Part shown: positions 44,148-53,656 of the stretch, in pieces
Position numbering within the stretch: position 1 is the first letter of the stretch
Layout: every line of letters starts with the position of its first letter
Assembly (NCBI RefSeq): GCF_009176725.1
Contig: NZ_AP020337.1
Coordinates: forward strand, 5,568,001 to 5,632,000
Origin: Pseudomonas sp. KUIN-1
GTDB lineage: Bacteria; Pseudomonadota; Gammaproteobacteria; Pseudomonadales; Pseudomonadaceae
DNA: 64,000 nucleotides
Direction: 5' to 3'
Position numbers and translations under genes: made by a program
The notes under the pieces: generated by a model
Databases searched by the model: none
Told to the model about the DNA's origin: nothing
The model's input: the letters and a program-made list of their open reading frames with translations, nothing else

Positions 44148-44260
44148 CAACGTTGTCGGCCATCAGGCCGGCACACGTCGGGGACGGGCATGAGCATGCC
44201 CACGGGCCGGATGCCTACTTGAAGCTGCCGTCATCCATTTAAGGCTTAGGAGCATCGACA

Positions 44261-45229
44261 ATGAATATGAAAAAGGCCCTGTTGACCACATTGGTATCCG
44301 CTGGCCTGCTCGCCAGCGCAGGCGCAAGTCAGGCTGCTGGCTGGTGCGAATCAGGCAAGCCGGTGAAATTCGCCGGTCTTAACTGGGAAAGCGCGATGCT
44401 GCTGACCGATGTACTGCAGGTCATTCTGGACAAGGGTTACGGCTGCACCGTTGACGCCCTGCCCGGCAATTCCATCGCCATGGAAAATGCCCTGGGCACC
44501 AACGATATCCAGATCTTTGCCGAAGAATGGGTAGGTCGCAGCGAGGTCTGGAACAAGGCCGCCGCTGCCGGCAAGGTGGTCGGTGTCGGCGCACCGATCG
44601 TCGGCGCTGTGGAAGGCTGGTACGTGCCACGCTACGTGATCGAAGGCGATGCCAAACGCAAGCTGGAAGCCAAGGCACCCAACCTGAAATCCATCAGCGA
44701 TCTGGCCCAGTATTCAGCCGTGTTCAAGGATCAGGAAGAGCCTGGCAAGGGCCGCTTCTACAACTGTCCGGCCGGCTGGACCTGTGAGCTGGAAAACAGC
44801 GAAATGCTCAAGAGCTACGGCCTGGAAAGCAAATACACCAACTTCCGCCCGGGCACCGGCCCCGCGCTGGATGCGGCGATTCTCTCCAGTTACAAACGTG
44901 GCGAGCCGATCCTGACCTACTATTGGTCACCCACGCCGCTCATGGGTCAGGTAGACCTGGTGCGTCTGGAGGAGAAAGCCGGGGTCAACAAGACGATCGA
45001 TATCAAGGTCGGCGTGTCCAAAGTGTTCCACGATGAGGCCCCTGAACTGGTCGCCATCCTGGAAAAGGTCAACCTGCCGATCGACCTGCTCAACCAGAAC
45101 CTGGGGCGCATGGCCAAGGAACGCATCGAATCGCCGAAGCTGGCGAAGATTTTCCTGAAAGAGCACCCCGAAGTCTGGCACAAATGGGTCAGCGAAGACG
45201 CCGCGAAGAAGGTGGACGCTTCGTTGTAA
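44261..45229 (+). CDS. hutX: Histidine/quaternary-amine-type ABC substrate-binding protein HutX
   Basis: Periplasmic binding protein of 322 residues in the ProX/OpuAC (quaternary amine) family. Signal peptide MNMKKALLTTLVSAGLLASA...QAA, then 'KPVKFAGLNWESAMLLTDVL', 'LPGNSIAMENALGTNDIQIF' and 'GEPILTYYWSPTPLMGQVDL'. Members inside hut operons (HutXWV) take up histidine, which fits its position between hutU and the histidase genes. Binding of a betaine or proline cannot be ruled out. The spacer from hutU is 113 bp. Confidence 0.85.
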   Translation: MNMKKALLTTLVSAGLLASAGASQAAGWCESGKPVKFAGLNWESAMLLTDVLQVILDKGYGCTVDALPGNSIAMENALGTNDIQIFAEEWVGRSEVWNKAAAAGKVVGVGAPIVGAVEGWYVPRYVIEGDAKRKLEAKAPNLKSISDLAQYSAVFKDQEEPGKGRFYNCPAGWTCELENSEMLKSYGLESKYTNFRPGTGPALDAAILSSYKRGEPILTYYWSPTPLMGQVDLVRLEEKAGVNKTIDIKVGVSKVFHDEAPELVAILEKVNLPIDLLNQNLGRMAKERIESPKLAKIFLKEHPEVWHKWVSEDAAKKVDASL

Positions 45230-45302
45230 ACGACCGGGCTGTCGGACTGAACGGTTCGACAGCCCTGTCGTTGACCCGACACACCTCATTTGAGAGCCGC
45301 TT

Positions 45303-46154
45303 ATGTTTCCTGAAAGCTTCACTTTCTCGATCGCCAACTGGGTCAACGATGGCGTCGACTCACTGGTCACGCAGTACGGCGATGTGTTCCGGCACATCTC
45401 CGACACCCTGCTATGGGCCATCGTCAACCTCGAAGGCCTGCTGCGCATGGCGCCGTGGTGGCTGATGCTGATGATCGTCGGCGGCATTGCCTGGCACGCG
45501 ACACGCAAGATCGTCACGACGCTGGTCATCGTCGGCCTGCTGTTTCTGGTCGGTGCGGTCGGGTTGTGGGACAAGCTGATGCAGACCCTGGCGCTGATGC
45601 TGGTCGCCACGATCATCGCGGTGCTGATCGGCATTCCGCTGGGCATTCTTTCGGCACGCAGCAATCGTCTGCGCTCGGTGCTGATGCCGCTGCTCGACAT
45701 CATGCAGACCATGCCCAGCTTCGTTTACCTGATCCCGGTGCTGATGCTGTTCGGTCTGGGCAAGGTTCCGGCGATCTTCGCCACGGTGATTTACGCCGCG
45801 CCGCCGCTGATTCGTCTGACCGATCTGGGCATTCGTCAGGTGGACGGTGAAGTGATGGAAGCCATCAACGCGTTCGGCGCCAACCGCTGGCAGCAACTGT
45901 TCGGTGTGCAACTGCCGCTGGCGATGCCGAGCATCATGGCCGGGATCAACCAGACCACCATGATGGCGCTGTCGATGGTGGTGATTGCCTCGATGATCGG
46001 CGCACGCGGGCTTGGCGAAGACGTGCTGGTGGGCATTCAGACCCTCAACGTCGGGCGCGGGCTGGAAGCGGGCCTGGCCATTGTCATTCTGGCGGTCGTC
46101 ATCGACCGTATCACGCAGGCCTATGGCCGCCCACGGCATGAGGCGCACAAATGA
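45303..46154 (+). CDS. hutW: ABC transporter permease HutW
   Basis: Inner-membrane permease of 283 residues with six or seven hydrophobic helices. The EAA-type cytoplasmic loop is 'EVMEAINAFGANRWQQLFGV', and 'GIPLGILSARSNRLRSVLMP' is typical of ProW/OpuAB. It follows hutX (73 bp) and overlaps hutV (ATGA), forming with them one histidine importer. Confidence 0.88.
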   Translation: MFPESFTFSIANWVNDGVDSLVTQYGDVFRHISDTLLWAIVNLEGLLRMAPWWLMLMIVGGIAWHATRKIVTTLVIVGLLFLVGAVGLWDKLMQTLALMLVATIIAVLIGIPLGILSARSNRLRSVLMPLLDIMQTMPSFVYLIPVLMLFGLGKVPAIFATVIYAAPPLIRLTDLGIRQVDGEVMEAINAFGANRWQQLFGVQLPLAMPSIMAGINQTTMMALSMVVIASMIGARGLGEDVLVGIQTLNVGRGLEAGLAIVILAVVIDRITQAYGRPRHEAHK

Positions 46155-46981
46155 GCAGCGTGGAACCGAACAAAATCGTCGTCAAAAACGTGTTCAAGAT
46201 CTTCGGCAACCGCTCCAAGGAAGCACTGCAGTTGATCCAGCAAAACCACAGCAAGGACCAGGTGCTGGCCCAGACCGGCTGCGTGGTCGGGGTCAACGAC
46301 CTGTCGCTGTCGATCGGCAGCGGCGAAATCTTCGTCATCATGGGCCTGTCCGGCTCGGGAAAATCAACGCTGGTGCGCCACTTCAACCGGCTGATCGACC
46401 CTACCAGCGGCGAGATTCTGGTCGATGGCGAAGACATCCTGCGTTACGACATGGAGGCTTTGCGCCAATTCCGCCGGCACAAGATCAGTATGGTGTTCCA
46501 GAGCTTCGGCCTGTTGCCGCACAAGACCGTGCTGGCCAACGTGGCCTACGGCCTGACCGTGCGTGGCGAGAGCAAAGCGCTGTGTCAGGAACGCGCGCAG
46601 CACTGGATCACCACCGTAGGCCTCAAGGGCTACGAAAACAAATACCCGCACCAGCTTTCCGGCGGCATGCGTCAGCGTGTAGGTCTGGCCCGCGCACTGG
46701 CGGCCGACACCGACATCATTCTGATGGACGAAGCATTCAGCGCCCTCGACCCGCTGATCCGCGCCGAGATGCAGGACCAGTTGCTGGAGCTGCAAGCCAG
46801 TCTGCACAAGACCATCGTGTTCATTACCCACGACCTGGACGAGGCCGTGCGCATCGGCAATCGCATCGCGATCCTCAAGGACGGGCGATTGATTCAGGTC
46901 GGTACGCCGAAAGAAATCCTTCATTCGCCCGCCGACGATTACGTGGATCGTTTCGTTCAGCGCCGCGTAGCCACCCTTTAA
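46151..46981 (+). CDS. hutV: ABC transporter ATPase HutV
   Basis: Nucleotide-binding subunit of 276 residues. Walker A 'GLSGSGKSTLVRHFN', Q-loop 'VFQSFGLLPHKTVL', signature LSGGMRQRVGLARAL, Walker B 'IILMDEAFSALDPLI' and the switch His in 'IVFITHDLDEA'. It ends without the paired CBS domains found in osmoregulated ProV/OpuCA-type ATPases (only about 40 residues after the core), which supports a catabolic rather than osmoprotective role. It overlaps hutW and lies 12 bp upstream of the histidase paralogue. Confidence 0.9.
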   Translation: MSSVEPNKIVVKNVFKIFGNRSKEALQLIQQNHSKDQVLAQTGCVVGVNDLSLSIGSGEIFVIMGLSGSGKSTLVRHFNRLIDPTSGEILVDGEDILRYDMEALRQFRRHKISMVFQSFGLLPHKTVLANVAYGLTVRGESKALCQERAQHWITTVGLKGYENKYPHQLSGGMRQRVGLARALAADTDIILMDEAFSALDPLIRAEMQDQLLELQASLHKTIVFITHDLDEAVRIGNRIAILKDGRLIQVGTPKEILHSPADDYVDRFVQRRVATL

Positions 46982-46993
46982 GGACCGTTGCAG

Positions 46994-48535
46994 ATGTCGC
47001 GAGCAGAACAGATCGTCATCGGTGAAGCACCTGCGGGCTGGCAGGACGTGGTCGCCGTGGCCCGACATGGCGCAAGACTGGTCCTGTCGGACGCCGCTTG
47101 GGCACGGATCGACAACGCTCAGGCCATCGTGCAGCGCATCGTCGTCAGCGGCGAGCGCGCCTATGGCGTGAACACCGGGCTCGGCGCGTTGTGCAATGTG
47201 TCACTGCAAGGCGAACAGCTCAGTCGCCTGTCGCGCAATACCCTGCTCAGCCATGCCTGCGGCGTCGGTACGCCACTGGCCGACGAGCAGACCCGCGCAA
47301 TCATCTGCGCCGCGATTCTCAACTACAGCCAGGGCAAGTCCGGCATTCACCGGCAAGTGGTCGAAGCGCTGCTGGCCCTGCTCAACCGCGGCATCACGCC
47401 GCAAGTACCGGCGCAGGGTTCGGTGGGTTATCTGACGCACATGGCGCACGTCGGTATCGCGTTACTGGGCATCGGTCAGGTCAGCTATCGCGGGCAGATC
47501 GTCCCGGCTGAGCAGGCCTTGAACGAAGAGGGTCTGGTTCCGGTCATCCTCGGAGCCAAGGACGGTTTGTGTCTGGTCAACGGCACACCGTGCATGACCG
47601 GCCTGAGCTGTCTGGCCATCGCTGATGCCGAGCGCCTGAGCCAATGGGCAGACGTGATCGGCGCGATGAGCTTCGAAGCCCTGCGCGGCCAGCTGGACGC
47701 ATTCGATGCAAGCATTCTCGCCCTCAAGCCGCATCCGGGCATGCAGCAGGTGGGCAAGAACCTGCGCATGTTGTTGGCAGGCAGCGACGTGCTCGCCAGC
47801 AGTGAAGGCATTCGCACTCAAGATGCGCTGAGTATCCGTTCGATTCCCCAGGTGCATGGCGCCACCCGCGACCAGTTGGCTCACGCCACTCGGCAGGTCG
47901 AGATCGAGCTCAATTCAGTCACCGATAACCCGCTGCTGCTCGGCACGCCCGAGGCTTTCCGCGTGGTGTCCCAGGCCAATCCACACGGCCAGTCGGTGGC
48001 CATGGCGGCAGACCTGCTGTGCATGGCGATGGCCGAGCTGGGCTCGATCGCCGAACGACGCCTCGACCGCCTGATCAACCCTATGGTCAGCGGCCTGCCG
48101 GCGTTTCTGGTCACCCAGCCGGGCGTCAACTCGGGAATGATGATCGTCCAGTACGTCGCCGCTTCGCTGTGCGCGGAAAACCGCCAGATGGCGCAACCGG
48201 CCGTGGTCGACAACTACGTGACCTCCGGTCTGCAGGAGGATCACCTGAGCCTGGGCACCAGCGCCGCGCTCAAGCTGCACAAGGTGCTGGGCAATACCAC
48301 GCAGATTCTGGCCATCGAGTATCTGCTCGCGGCCCAGGCGTTCGAATTTCTCAAGACACAGGGTTTTGGCGTGGGCACCGGTGCCGCGTGGCGACTGCTG
48401 CGCGAGCGCATTCCGGCCTACGACGAAGACCGCTGGCTGGCCCCGGACATCGCCAGCAGCGCGGCCCTGCTCAAAGACGAAACGTCGCTGGAAAGGGTTT
48501 TCCAGCACTGCCGTGACAACGCGGCAGGCCTATAA
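46994..48535 (+). CDS. Histidase-like protein lacking the MIO triad (HutH paralogue)
   Basis: Aromatic ammonia-lyase fold protein of 513 residues. The family frame is preserved: 'YGVNTGLGALCNV', LLSHACGVG, 'KDGLCLVNGTP' (active-site Asn) and 'SGLQEDHLSLG' (Glu). However, where active histidases have GSVGASGDLAPLAH, this protein has GSVGYLTHMAH (residues 142-152). The Ala-Ser-Gly that cyclises into the MIO electrophile is replaced by a single Tyr. The active-site Tyr of PYSLRCQPQ is Leu (ALSIRSIPQ), and the Phe of NFH is Pro (NPH). Classical histidase activity is therefore unlikely. ATG 46994 with AGGA upstream is preferred over a TTG at 46988. It is embedded in the hut operon; role unknown (regulatory, oligomer partner or another reaction). 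Confidence 0.88.
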   Translation: MSRAEQIVIGEAPAGWQDVVAVARHGARLVLSDAAWARIDNAQAIVQRIVVSGERAYGVNTGLGALCNVSLQGEQLSRLSRNTLLSHACGVGTPLADEQTRAIICAAILNYSQGKSGIHRQVVEALLALLNRGITPQVPAQGSVGYLTHMAHVGIALLGIGQVSYRGQIVPAEQALNEEGLVPVILGAKDGLCLVNGTPCMTGLSCLAIADAERLSQWADVIGAMSFEALRGQLDAFDASILALKPHPGMQQVGKNLRMLLAGSDVLASSEGIRTQDALSIRSIPQVHGATRDQLAHATRQVEIELNSVTDNPLLLGTPEAFRVVSQANPHGQSVAMAADLLCMAMAELGSIAERRLDRLINPMVSGLPAFLVTQPGVNSGMMIVQYVAASLCAENRQMAQPAVVDNYVTSGLQEDHLSLGTSAALKLHKVLGNTTQILAIEYLLAAQAFEFLKTQGFGVGTGAAWRLLRERIPAYDEDRWLAPDIASSAALLKDETSLERVFQHCRDNAAGL

Positions 48536-48589
48536 AAGCAGCGTACGGCCACACGCCGTCGCTGACATCCATCAAGGAGTAGCAGCATC

Positions 48590-50137
48590 GTGACCACCTT
48601 ATCTGCCAAGACGCTGAACCTGATCCCCGGCCAACTGACCCTGGCACAACTGCGCGGCATTTATCTGCAGCCGGTCAGCCTGACGCTGGACAGCAGCGCG
48701 AACCAGCAGATCGACGACAGCGTCGCCTGTGTCGAGCGCATTCTGGCCGAGAACCGCACCGCCTACGGCATCAACACCGGCTTCGGCCTGCTCGCTTCGA
48801 CGCGGATTGCCAGCGAAGACCTGGAAAACCTGCAGCGTTCGCTGGTGTTGTCGCATGCGGCCGGTGTCGGTCAGCCGATCAGCGATGAGCTGGTGCGTCT
48901 GATCATGGTGCTCAAGGTCAACAGCCTGAGCCGCGGCTTCTCGGGCATTCGGCGCGTGGTCATCGACGCCCTGATTGCGCTGATCAATGCCGAGGTCTAC
49001 CCGCATATTCCGCTCAAGGGCTCGGTCGGTGCTTCCGGTGACCTGGCGCCGCTGGCGCACATGTCGCTGGTGCTGCTGGGCGAAGGTAAGGCGCGCTACA
49101 AGGGCGAATGGCTGAACGGCGTCGACGCGCTGGCGGCTGCCGGGCTGCAACCGCTGACCCTCGCCGCCAAGGAAGGGCTGGCACTGCTCAACGGCACGCA
49201 AGTTTCCACCGCGTATGCACTGCGCGGCTTGTTCGAGGGCGAAGACCTGTTCGCTGCGGCTCTGACTTGCGGCTCGTTGACTGTGGAAGCAGTACTCGGT
49301 TCGCGCTCGCCCTTCGACGCGCGCATTCATGCCGCACGCGGGCAGCGCGGGCAGATCGACGCGGCGGCCTGCTACCGCGACCTGCTGGGCGAAAGCAGCG
49401 GCGTGTCCGAGTCGCACCGCAATTGCGACAAGGTTCAGGACCCCTACTCGTTGCGCTGCCAGCCACAGGTCATGGGCGCATGCCTGACACAGCTGCGTCA
49501 GGCCGCCGAGGTGCTGGAAATCGAAGCCAACGCGGTGTCCGACAACCCGCTGGTGTTTGCCGCCGAGAACGACGTCATATCCGGTGGCAATTTTCACGCT
49601 GAGCCGGTCGCCATGGCAGCGGACAACCTCGCGCTGGCCATCGCCGAGATCGGCTCGCTCAGCGAACGACGCATTTCGCTGATGATGGACAAGCACATGT
49701 CGCAGTTGCCGCCCTTCCTGGTGGCCAACGGCGGCGTCAATTCCGGGTTCATGATCGCGCAGGTGACCGCCGCCGCACTGGCCAGTGAAAACAAGGCATT
49801 GGCCCATCCACACAGTGTCGACAGCCTGCCAACCTCGGCCAATCAGGAAGACCATGTGTCGATGGCCCCGGCCGCCGGCAAGCGCTTATGGGAAATGGCA
49901 GAAAACGTTCGCGGGATTCTTGCCGTAGAATGGTTGGCTGCCTGCCAGGGTCTGGACTTGCGTGAAGGTCTGAAAACCTCTCCGAAGCTGGAGCAAGCCC
50001 GCAGCCTGTTGCGCAGCAAGGTCCCGTTCTATGAAAAGGACCGCTTTTTTGCACCGGACATCGAAGCTGCCAGTCAGCTGCTGTCCTCCACTTGCCTGAA
50101 CCCGCTGGTTCCTGCACGTCTGCTACCGAGTCTGTGA
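48590..50137 (+). CDS. hutH: Histidine ammonia-lyase
   Basis: First enzyme of histidine degradation (histidine to urocanate and ammonia), 515 residues. It has the intact MIO motif GSVGASGDLAPLAHM (Ala-Ser-Gly at 148-150), YGINTGFGLLAS, 'KEGLALLNGTQVST', 'QDPYSLRCQPQVMG', 'GGNFHAEPVAMAAD' and 'SANQEDHVSMAP', so all key residues are present. It uses a GTG start preceded by AAGGAG. It directly follows the MIO-less paralogue and must supply the operon's histidase activity. Confidence 0.97.
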   Translation: MTTLSAKTLNLIPGQLTLAQLRGIYLQPVSLTLDSSANQQIDDSVACVERILAENRTAYGINTGFGLLASTRIASEDLENLQRSLVLSHAAGVGQPISDELVRLIMVLKVNSLSRGFSGIRRVVIDALIALINAEVYPHIPLKGSVGASGDLAPLAHMSLVLLGEGKARYKGEWLNGVDALAAAGLQPLTLAAKEGLALLNGTQVSTAYALRGLFEGEDLFAAALTCGSLTVEAVLGSRSPFDARIHAARGQRGQIDAAACYRDLLGESSGVSESHRNCDKVQDPYSLRCQPQVMGACLTQLRQAAEVLEIEANAVSDNPLVFAAENDVISGGNFHAEPVAMAADNLALAIAEIGSLSERRISLMMDKHMSQLPPFLVANGGVNSGFMIAQVTAAALASENKALAHPHSVDSLPTSANQEDHVSMAPAAGKRLWEMAENVRGILAVEWLAACQGLDLREGLKTSPKLEQARSLLRSKVPFYEKDRFFAPDIEAASQLLSSTCLNPLVPARLLPSL

Positions 50138-50239
50138 TGCACCGCGAGCCTGGCAGGGCTCGCTTTGGTCATCGCTGCGGGAGGCCGGATGCAGACGTTC
50201 TCGCGGCTTTTGCCATACCTGTAATGAAATGGACCTGAA

Positions 50240-51616
50240 ATGACGTCACAAGATGGTTTGAAACGCGGGTTATCCGCCCGCCACATCCGCTTCATGGCCC
50301 TGGGCTCTGCCATCGGTACAGGGTTGTTCTACGGCTCGGCCTCGGCGATTCAACAGGCCGGGCCTGCCGTACTGCTGGCTTACCTGATCGGCGGCGCGGC
50401 GGTGTACATGGTGATGCGCGCGCTCGGCGAAATGGCGGTCCACGACCCGGTGTCCGGTTCGTTCAGCCATTACGCCACGCGCTACATGGGCCCGCTGGCC
50501 GGCTTCGTGCTCGGCTGGACCTATGCGTTCGAGATGATCATCGTCTGCCTCGCCGACGTGACCGCATTCGGCATCTACATGGGCTTCTGGTTTCCGGAAG
50601 TGCCGCGCTGGATCTGGGTGCTGGGCATCGTCTTTCTGATCGGCGCGCTCAACCTGTGCAACGTGAAAGTCTTTGGTGAAACCGAGTTCTGGCTGTCGAT
50701 CCTCAAGGTCAGCGCCATCGTGGCGATGATCGTCGCAGGCTTCGGCATCATGATCTTCGGTATCGGCAGCTCGGCCAGCGGCAGCGAAATCGGCATCAGC
50801 AACCTGTGGGCGCATGGCGGCTTCATGCCCAACGGTGTCACCGGCCTGATCGCCTCGTTCGCGGTGGTGATGTTTGCCTTCGGCGGCATCGAAATCATCG
50901 GCATTACCGCAGGCGAAGCGAAGGACCCGCGACGCAGCCTGCCGCAAGCGATCAATGCCGTGCCGCTGCGCATTCTGCTGTTCTACGTGCTGACTCTGTT
51001 CGTGCTGATGTGCATCTACCCGTGGCCGCAGATCGGCACGCAGGGCAGCCCGTTCGTGCAGATTTTCGACAACCTGGGTATCGCCTCGGCGGCGACCATC
51101 CTCAACATCGTGGTGATCTCGGCTGCCGTCTCGGCGATCAACAGCGACATCTTCGGCGCAGGCCGCATGATGTATGGCCTGGCCCGTGAAGGTCAGGCGC
51201 CCGCCAGTTTTGCCCGCGTGTCGCGCCATGGCGTGCCGTGGATGACCGTGCTGGTCATGGGCATCGCGCTGCTGGGCGGCGTGCTGCTCAACTACCTGAT
51301 CCCCAAGGACGTGTTCCTGCTGATCGCTTCGCTGGCCACCTTCGCCACCGTGTGGGTATGGCTGATGATTCTGCTGACGCAGGTCGCCATGCGCCGCTCG
51401 ATGAGCCGCGAGGAAGCGGCACAGCTGAAATTCGCCGTGCCGTTCTGGCCTTACGGGCCGGCGGCTGCCATCGCCTTCATGCTGTTCATCTTCGGCGTGC
51501 TGGGTTACTTCCCGGACAACCGTGCAGCCTTGATCGTCGGCGCAATCTGGATCGTGCTGCTGCTCATTGCCTACGCTGTGTGGGTCAAGCCCAAGGCGCT
51601 CAACACCACTCATTGA
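50240..51616 (+). CDS. hutT: APC-superfamily histidine permease HutT (ProY-like)
   Basis: Inner-membrane amino-acid permease of 458 residues with 12 helices. Family motifs: 'LKRGLSARHIRFMALGSAIG' then TGLFYGSASAIQQAGPA, and 'PVSGSFSHYATRYMGPLAGF'. It is related to ProY and aromatic/histidine permeases; the hut context points to histidine (or urocanate) uptake. It lies between hutH and hutI, 15 bp before hutI. The operon thus carries two kinds of importer, this permease and hutXWV. Confidence 0.88.
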   Translation: MTSQDGLKRGLSARHIRFMALGSAIGTGLFYGSASAIQQAGPAVLLAYLIGGAAVYMVMRALGEMAVHDPVSGSFSHYATRYMGPLAGFVLGWTYAFEMIIVCLADVTAFGIYMGFWFPEVPRWIWVLGIVFLIGALNLCNVKVFGETEFWLSILKVSAIVAMIVAGFGIMIFGIGSSASGSEIGISNLWAHGGFMPNGVTGLIASFAVVMFAFGGIEIIGITAGEAKDPRRSLPQAINAVPLRILLFYVLTLFVLMCIYPWPQIGTQGSPFVQIFDNLGIASAATILNIVVISAAVSAINSDIFGAGRMMYGLAREGQAPASFARVSRHGVPWMTVLVMGIALLGGVLLNYLIPKDVFLLIASLATFATVWVWLMILLTQVAMRRSMSREEAAQLKFAVPFWPYGPAAAIAFMLFIFGVLGYFPDNRAALIVGAIWIVLLLIAYAVWVKPKALNTTH

Positions 51617-51631
51617 TCAACGAGGCCTCGA

Positions 51632-52837
51632 ATGAAAACGCTCTGGAAAAACTGTCACATCGCAAGCATGGCGCACGGCAAATACTCGATCATTGAGGAT
51701 GCCGCCATCGTGACCTCCGGAGCGCTCATCGAGTGGATCGGGCCTCAGGCCGCGCTGGCCGAGCCGGAACATGACAACTGCATCGATCTGGACGGTGCCT
51801 GGGTCACGCCCGGCCTGATCGATTGCCACACCCATACGGTGTTCGGCGGCAACCGCAGCGGCGAGTTCGAACAGCGTTTGCAGGGTGTGAGCTACGCCGA
51901 GATCGCCGCAGCGGGCGGCGGTATTGCCAGTACGGTGCGTGCGACGCGCGCCGCCAGTGAGGATGAGCTGTACGCCAGTGCCGAGCGCCGTCTGCGGCAT
52001 CTGCTGAAAGACGGCGTCACGACCGTCGAGATGAAGTCGGGCTACGGGCTGGACCTGGAAAACGAGCGCAAGATCCTGCGGGTGATTCGTCGTCTGGGCA
52101 ACACCCAGCCCGTCACCGTGCGCGCCACCTGCCTGGCCGCCCATGCGCTGCCACCGGAATACGCCGACCGCGCCGACGATTACATCAACCACATCTGCAA
52201 TGACATGCTCCCGGCGCTGGCAGCCGAAGGACTGGTCGATGCAGTGGATGCTTTCTGTGAATACCTGGCGTTTTCGCCCGCGCAGGTCGAGCAGGTGTTC
52301 ATCACCGCAGGGCAGTTGGCGCTGCCGGTCAAGCTGCATGCCGAGCAGCTGTCGTCATTGGGCGGATCGAGCCTGGCCGCGCGCTACAAGGCGCTGTCGG
52401 CGGATCACCTGGAGTTCATGACCGAAGACGACGCCATCGCCATGGCCGCCGCCGGAACCGTCGCGGTGCTGCTGCCGGGGGCGTTTTACTTCCTGCGTGA
52501 AACACAACTGCCGCCGATGGACGCGCTGCGCAAGCACGGCGTGCCGATCGCGATTGCCACCGACCTCAACCCTGGCACCTCGCCGGGCCTGTCATTGCGC
52601 CTGATGCTGAACATGGCCTGCACGCTGTTTCGCATGACGCCCGAAGAAGCACTGGCGGGGGTAACGCTCAATGCCGCCAGGGCGCTGGGCATGAGCGCGA
52701 CCCACGGCTCGCTGGAGGTCGGCAAGGTCGCGGATTTCGTCGCCTGGAACATCGAACGACCGGCTGATCTGGCCTATTGGCTGGGCGGCGATCTGGACAA
52801 ACGCATCGTGCGCCACGGCGTCGAATCATCGATCTGA
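51632..52837 (+). CDS. hutI: Imidazolonepropionase
   Basis: Amidohydrolase of 401 residues opening imidazolonepropionate to formiminoglutamate, third step of the pathway. Metal ligands are visible in 'GLIDCHTHTVFGGNR' (HxH), 'KLHAEQLSS' and 'SADHLEF' (His), and the catalytic Asp in 'IAIATDLNPGTSPGLSL'. Length and motifs are standard. It is followed 11 bp later by hutG. Confidence 0.96.
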   Translation: MKTLWKNCHIASMAHGKYSIIEDAAIVTSGALIEWIGPQAALAEPEHDNCIDLDGAWVTPGLIDCHTHTVFGGNRSGEFEQRLQGVSYAEIAAAGGGIASTVRATRAASEDELYASAERRLRHLLKDGVTTVEMKSGYGLDLENERKILRVIRRLGNTQPVTVRATCLAAHALPPEYADRADDYINHICNDMLPALAAEGLVDAVDAFCEYLAFSPAQVEQVFITAGQLALPVKLHAEQLSSLGGSSLAARYKALSADHLEFMTEDDAIAMAAAGTVAVLLPGAFYFLRETQLPPMDALRKHGVPIAIATDLNPGTSPGLSLRLMLNMACTLFRMTPEEALAGVTLNAARALGMSATHGSLEVGKVADFVAWNIERPADLAYWLGGDLDKRIVRHGVESSI

Positions 52838-52848
52838 AGGAGAGCCCT

Positions 52849-53649
52849 GTGGATAACGTTCTGACATTCAAGCGTGGCCGCATTCCGCTGCTGATCAGCA
52901 TGCCGCATGCCGGTCTGAAACTGACCCCGGTGGTCGAAGCTGCGCTGGTGGACGAAGCCTTGAGCCTGCCGGACACCGACTGGCACATCCCGCGTCTGTA
53001 TGACTTCGCCGCCGAATTGGGCGCCAGCACCCTGGCCGCCGAGTACTCGCGTTTTGTCATCGACCTGAACCGGCCCGCTGACGACAAGCCCATGTACGCA
53101 GGTGCGACCACCGGCCTGTTTCCGTCGATCCTGTTCGATGGTGTACCCCTGTTCAAGGACGGCCAGACGCCCAGCGCCGAGGAGCGGGCGCGCTATCTGC
53201 AGCAGATCTGGACGCCCTATCACCAGACGCTGGAGCAGGAACTGCAGCGCATGCGTGACGAGTTCGGTTATGCGCTGCTGTTCGACGCCCACTCGATTCG
53301 CGGCCACATTCCGCACCTGTTCGACGGTCGCCTGCCGGACTTCAACCTGGGCACCTTCAATGGCGCAAGTTGCGACCCGGAGCTGGCCAGCCGAATGGAG
53401 CAGGTCTGCGCAGCGGCCAAGGACTACAGCCATGTGCTGAACGGGCGCTTCAAGGGCGGCCACATCACCCGCCACTACGGCAACCCGGCCAACAACATCC
53501 ACGCCGTACAGCTGGAGCTGGCGCAAAGCACCTACATGGACGAATTCGTGCCCTTCCACTACCGCCCGGACCTGGCCGAACCGACTCGCGCCGTGCTCAA
53601 GCCACTGCTGGAAACCTTCATCGCCTGGGGGCAAGAGCGCTTCGGCTGA
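52849..53649 (+). CDS. hutG: N-formylglutamate deformylase
   Basis: Hydrolase of 266 residues that splits N-formylglutamate into glutamate and formate, the last step of the five-step pathway used by Pseudomonas. It opens VDNVLTFKRGRIPLLISMPH (GTG start at 52849, AAGGAGAG upstream), and carries 'IDLNRPADDKPMYAGATTGL', 'LLFDAHSIRGHIPHLFDGR' and 'GGHITRHYGNPANNIHAVQL', all typical. The step that makes its substrate needs hutF (formiminoglutamate deiminase), which is not in the window. End of the operon, followed by a palindromic repeat block. Confidence 0.94.
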   Translation: MDNVLTFKRGRIPLLISMPHAGLKLTPVVEAALVDEALSLPDTDWHIPRLYDFAAELGASTLAAEYSRFVIDLNRPADDKPMYAGATTGLFPSILFDGVPLFKDGQTPSAEERARYLQQIWTPYHQTLEQELQRMRDEFGYALLFDAHSIRGHIPHLFDGRLPDFNLGTFNGASCDPELASRMEQVCAAAKDYSHVLNGRFKGGHITRHYGNPANNIHAVQLELAQSTYMDEFVPFHYRPDLAEPTRAVLKPLLETFIAWGQERFG

Positions 53650-53656
53650 CAACGTC

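Noticed and set aside
42564..44150. 528-codon ORF antisense to hutU
   Set aside because: Shadow ORF; hutU is certain on the other strand.
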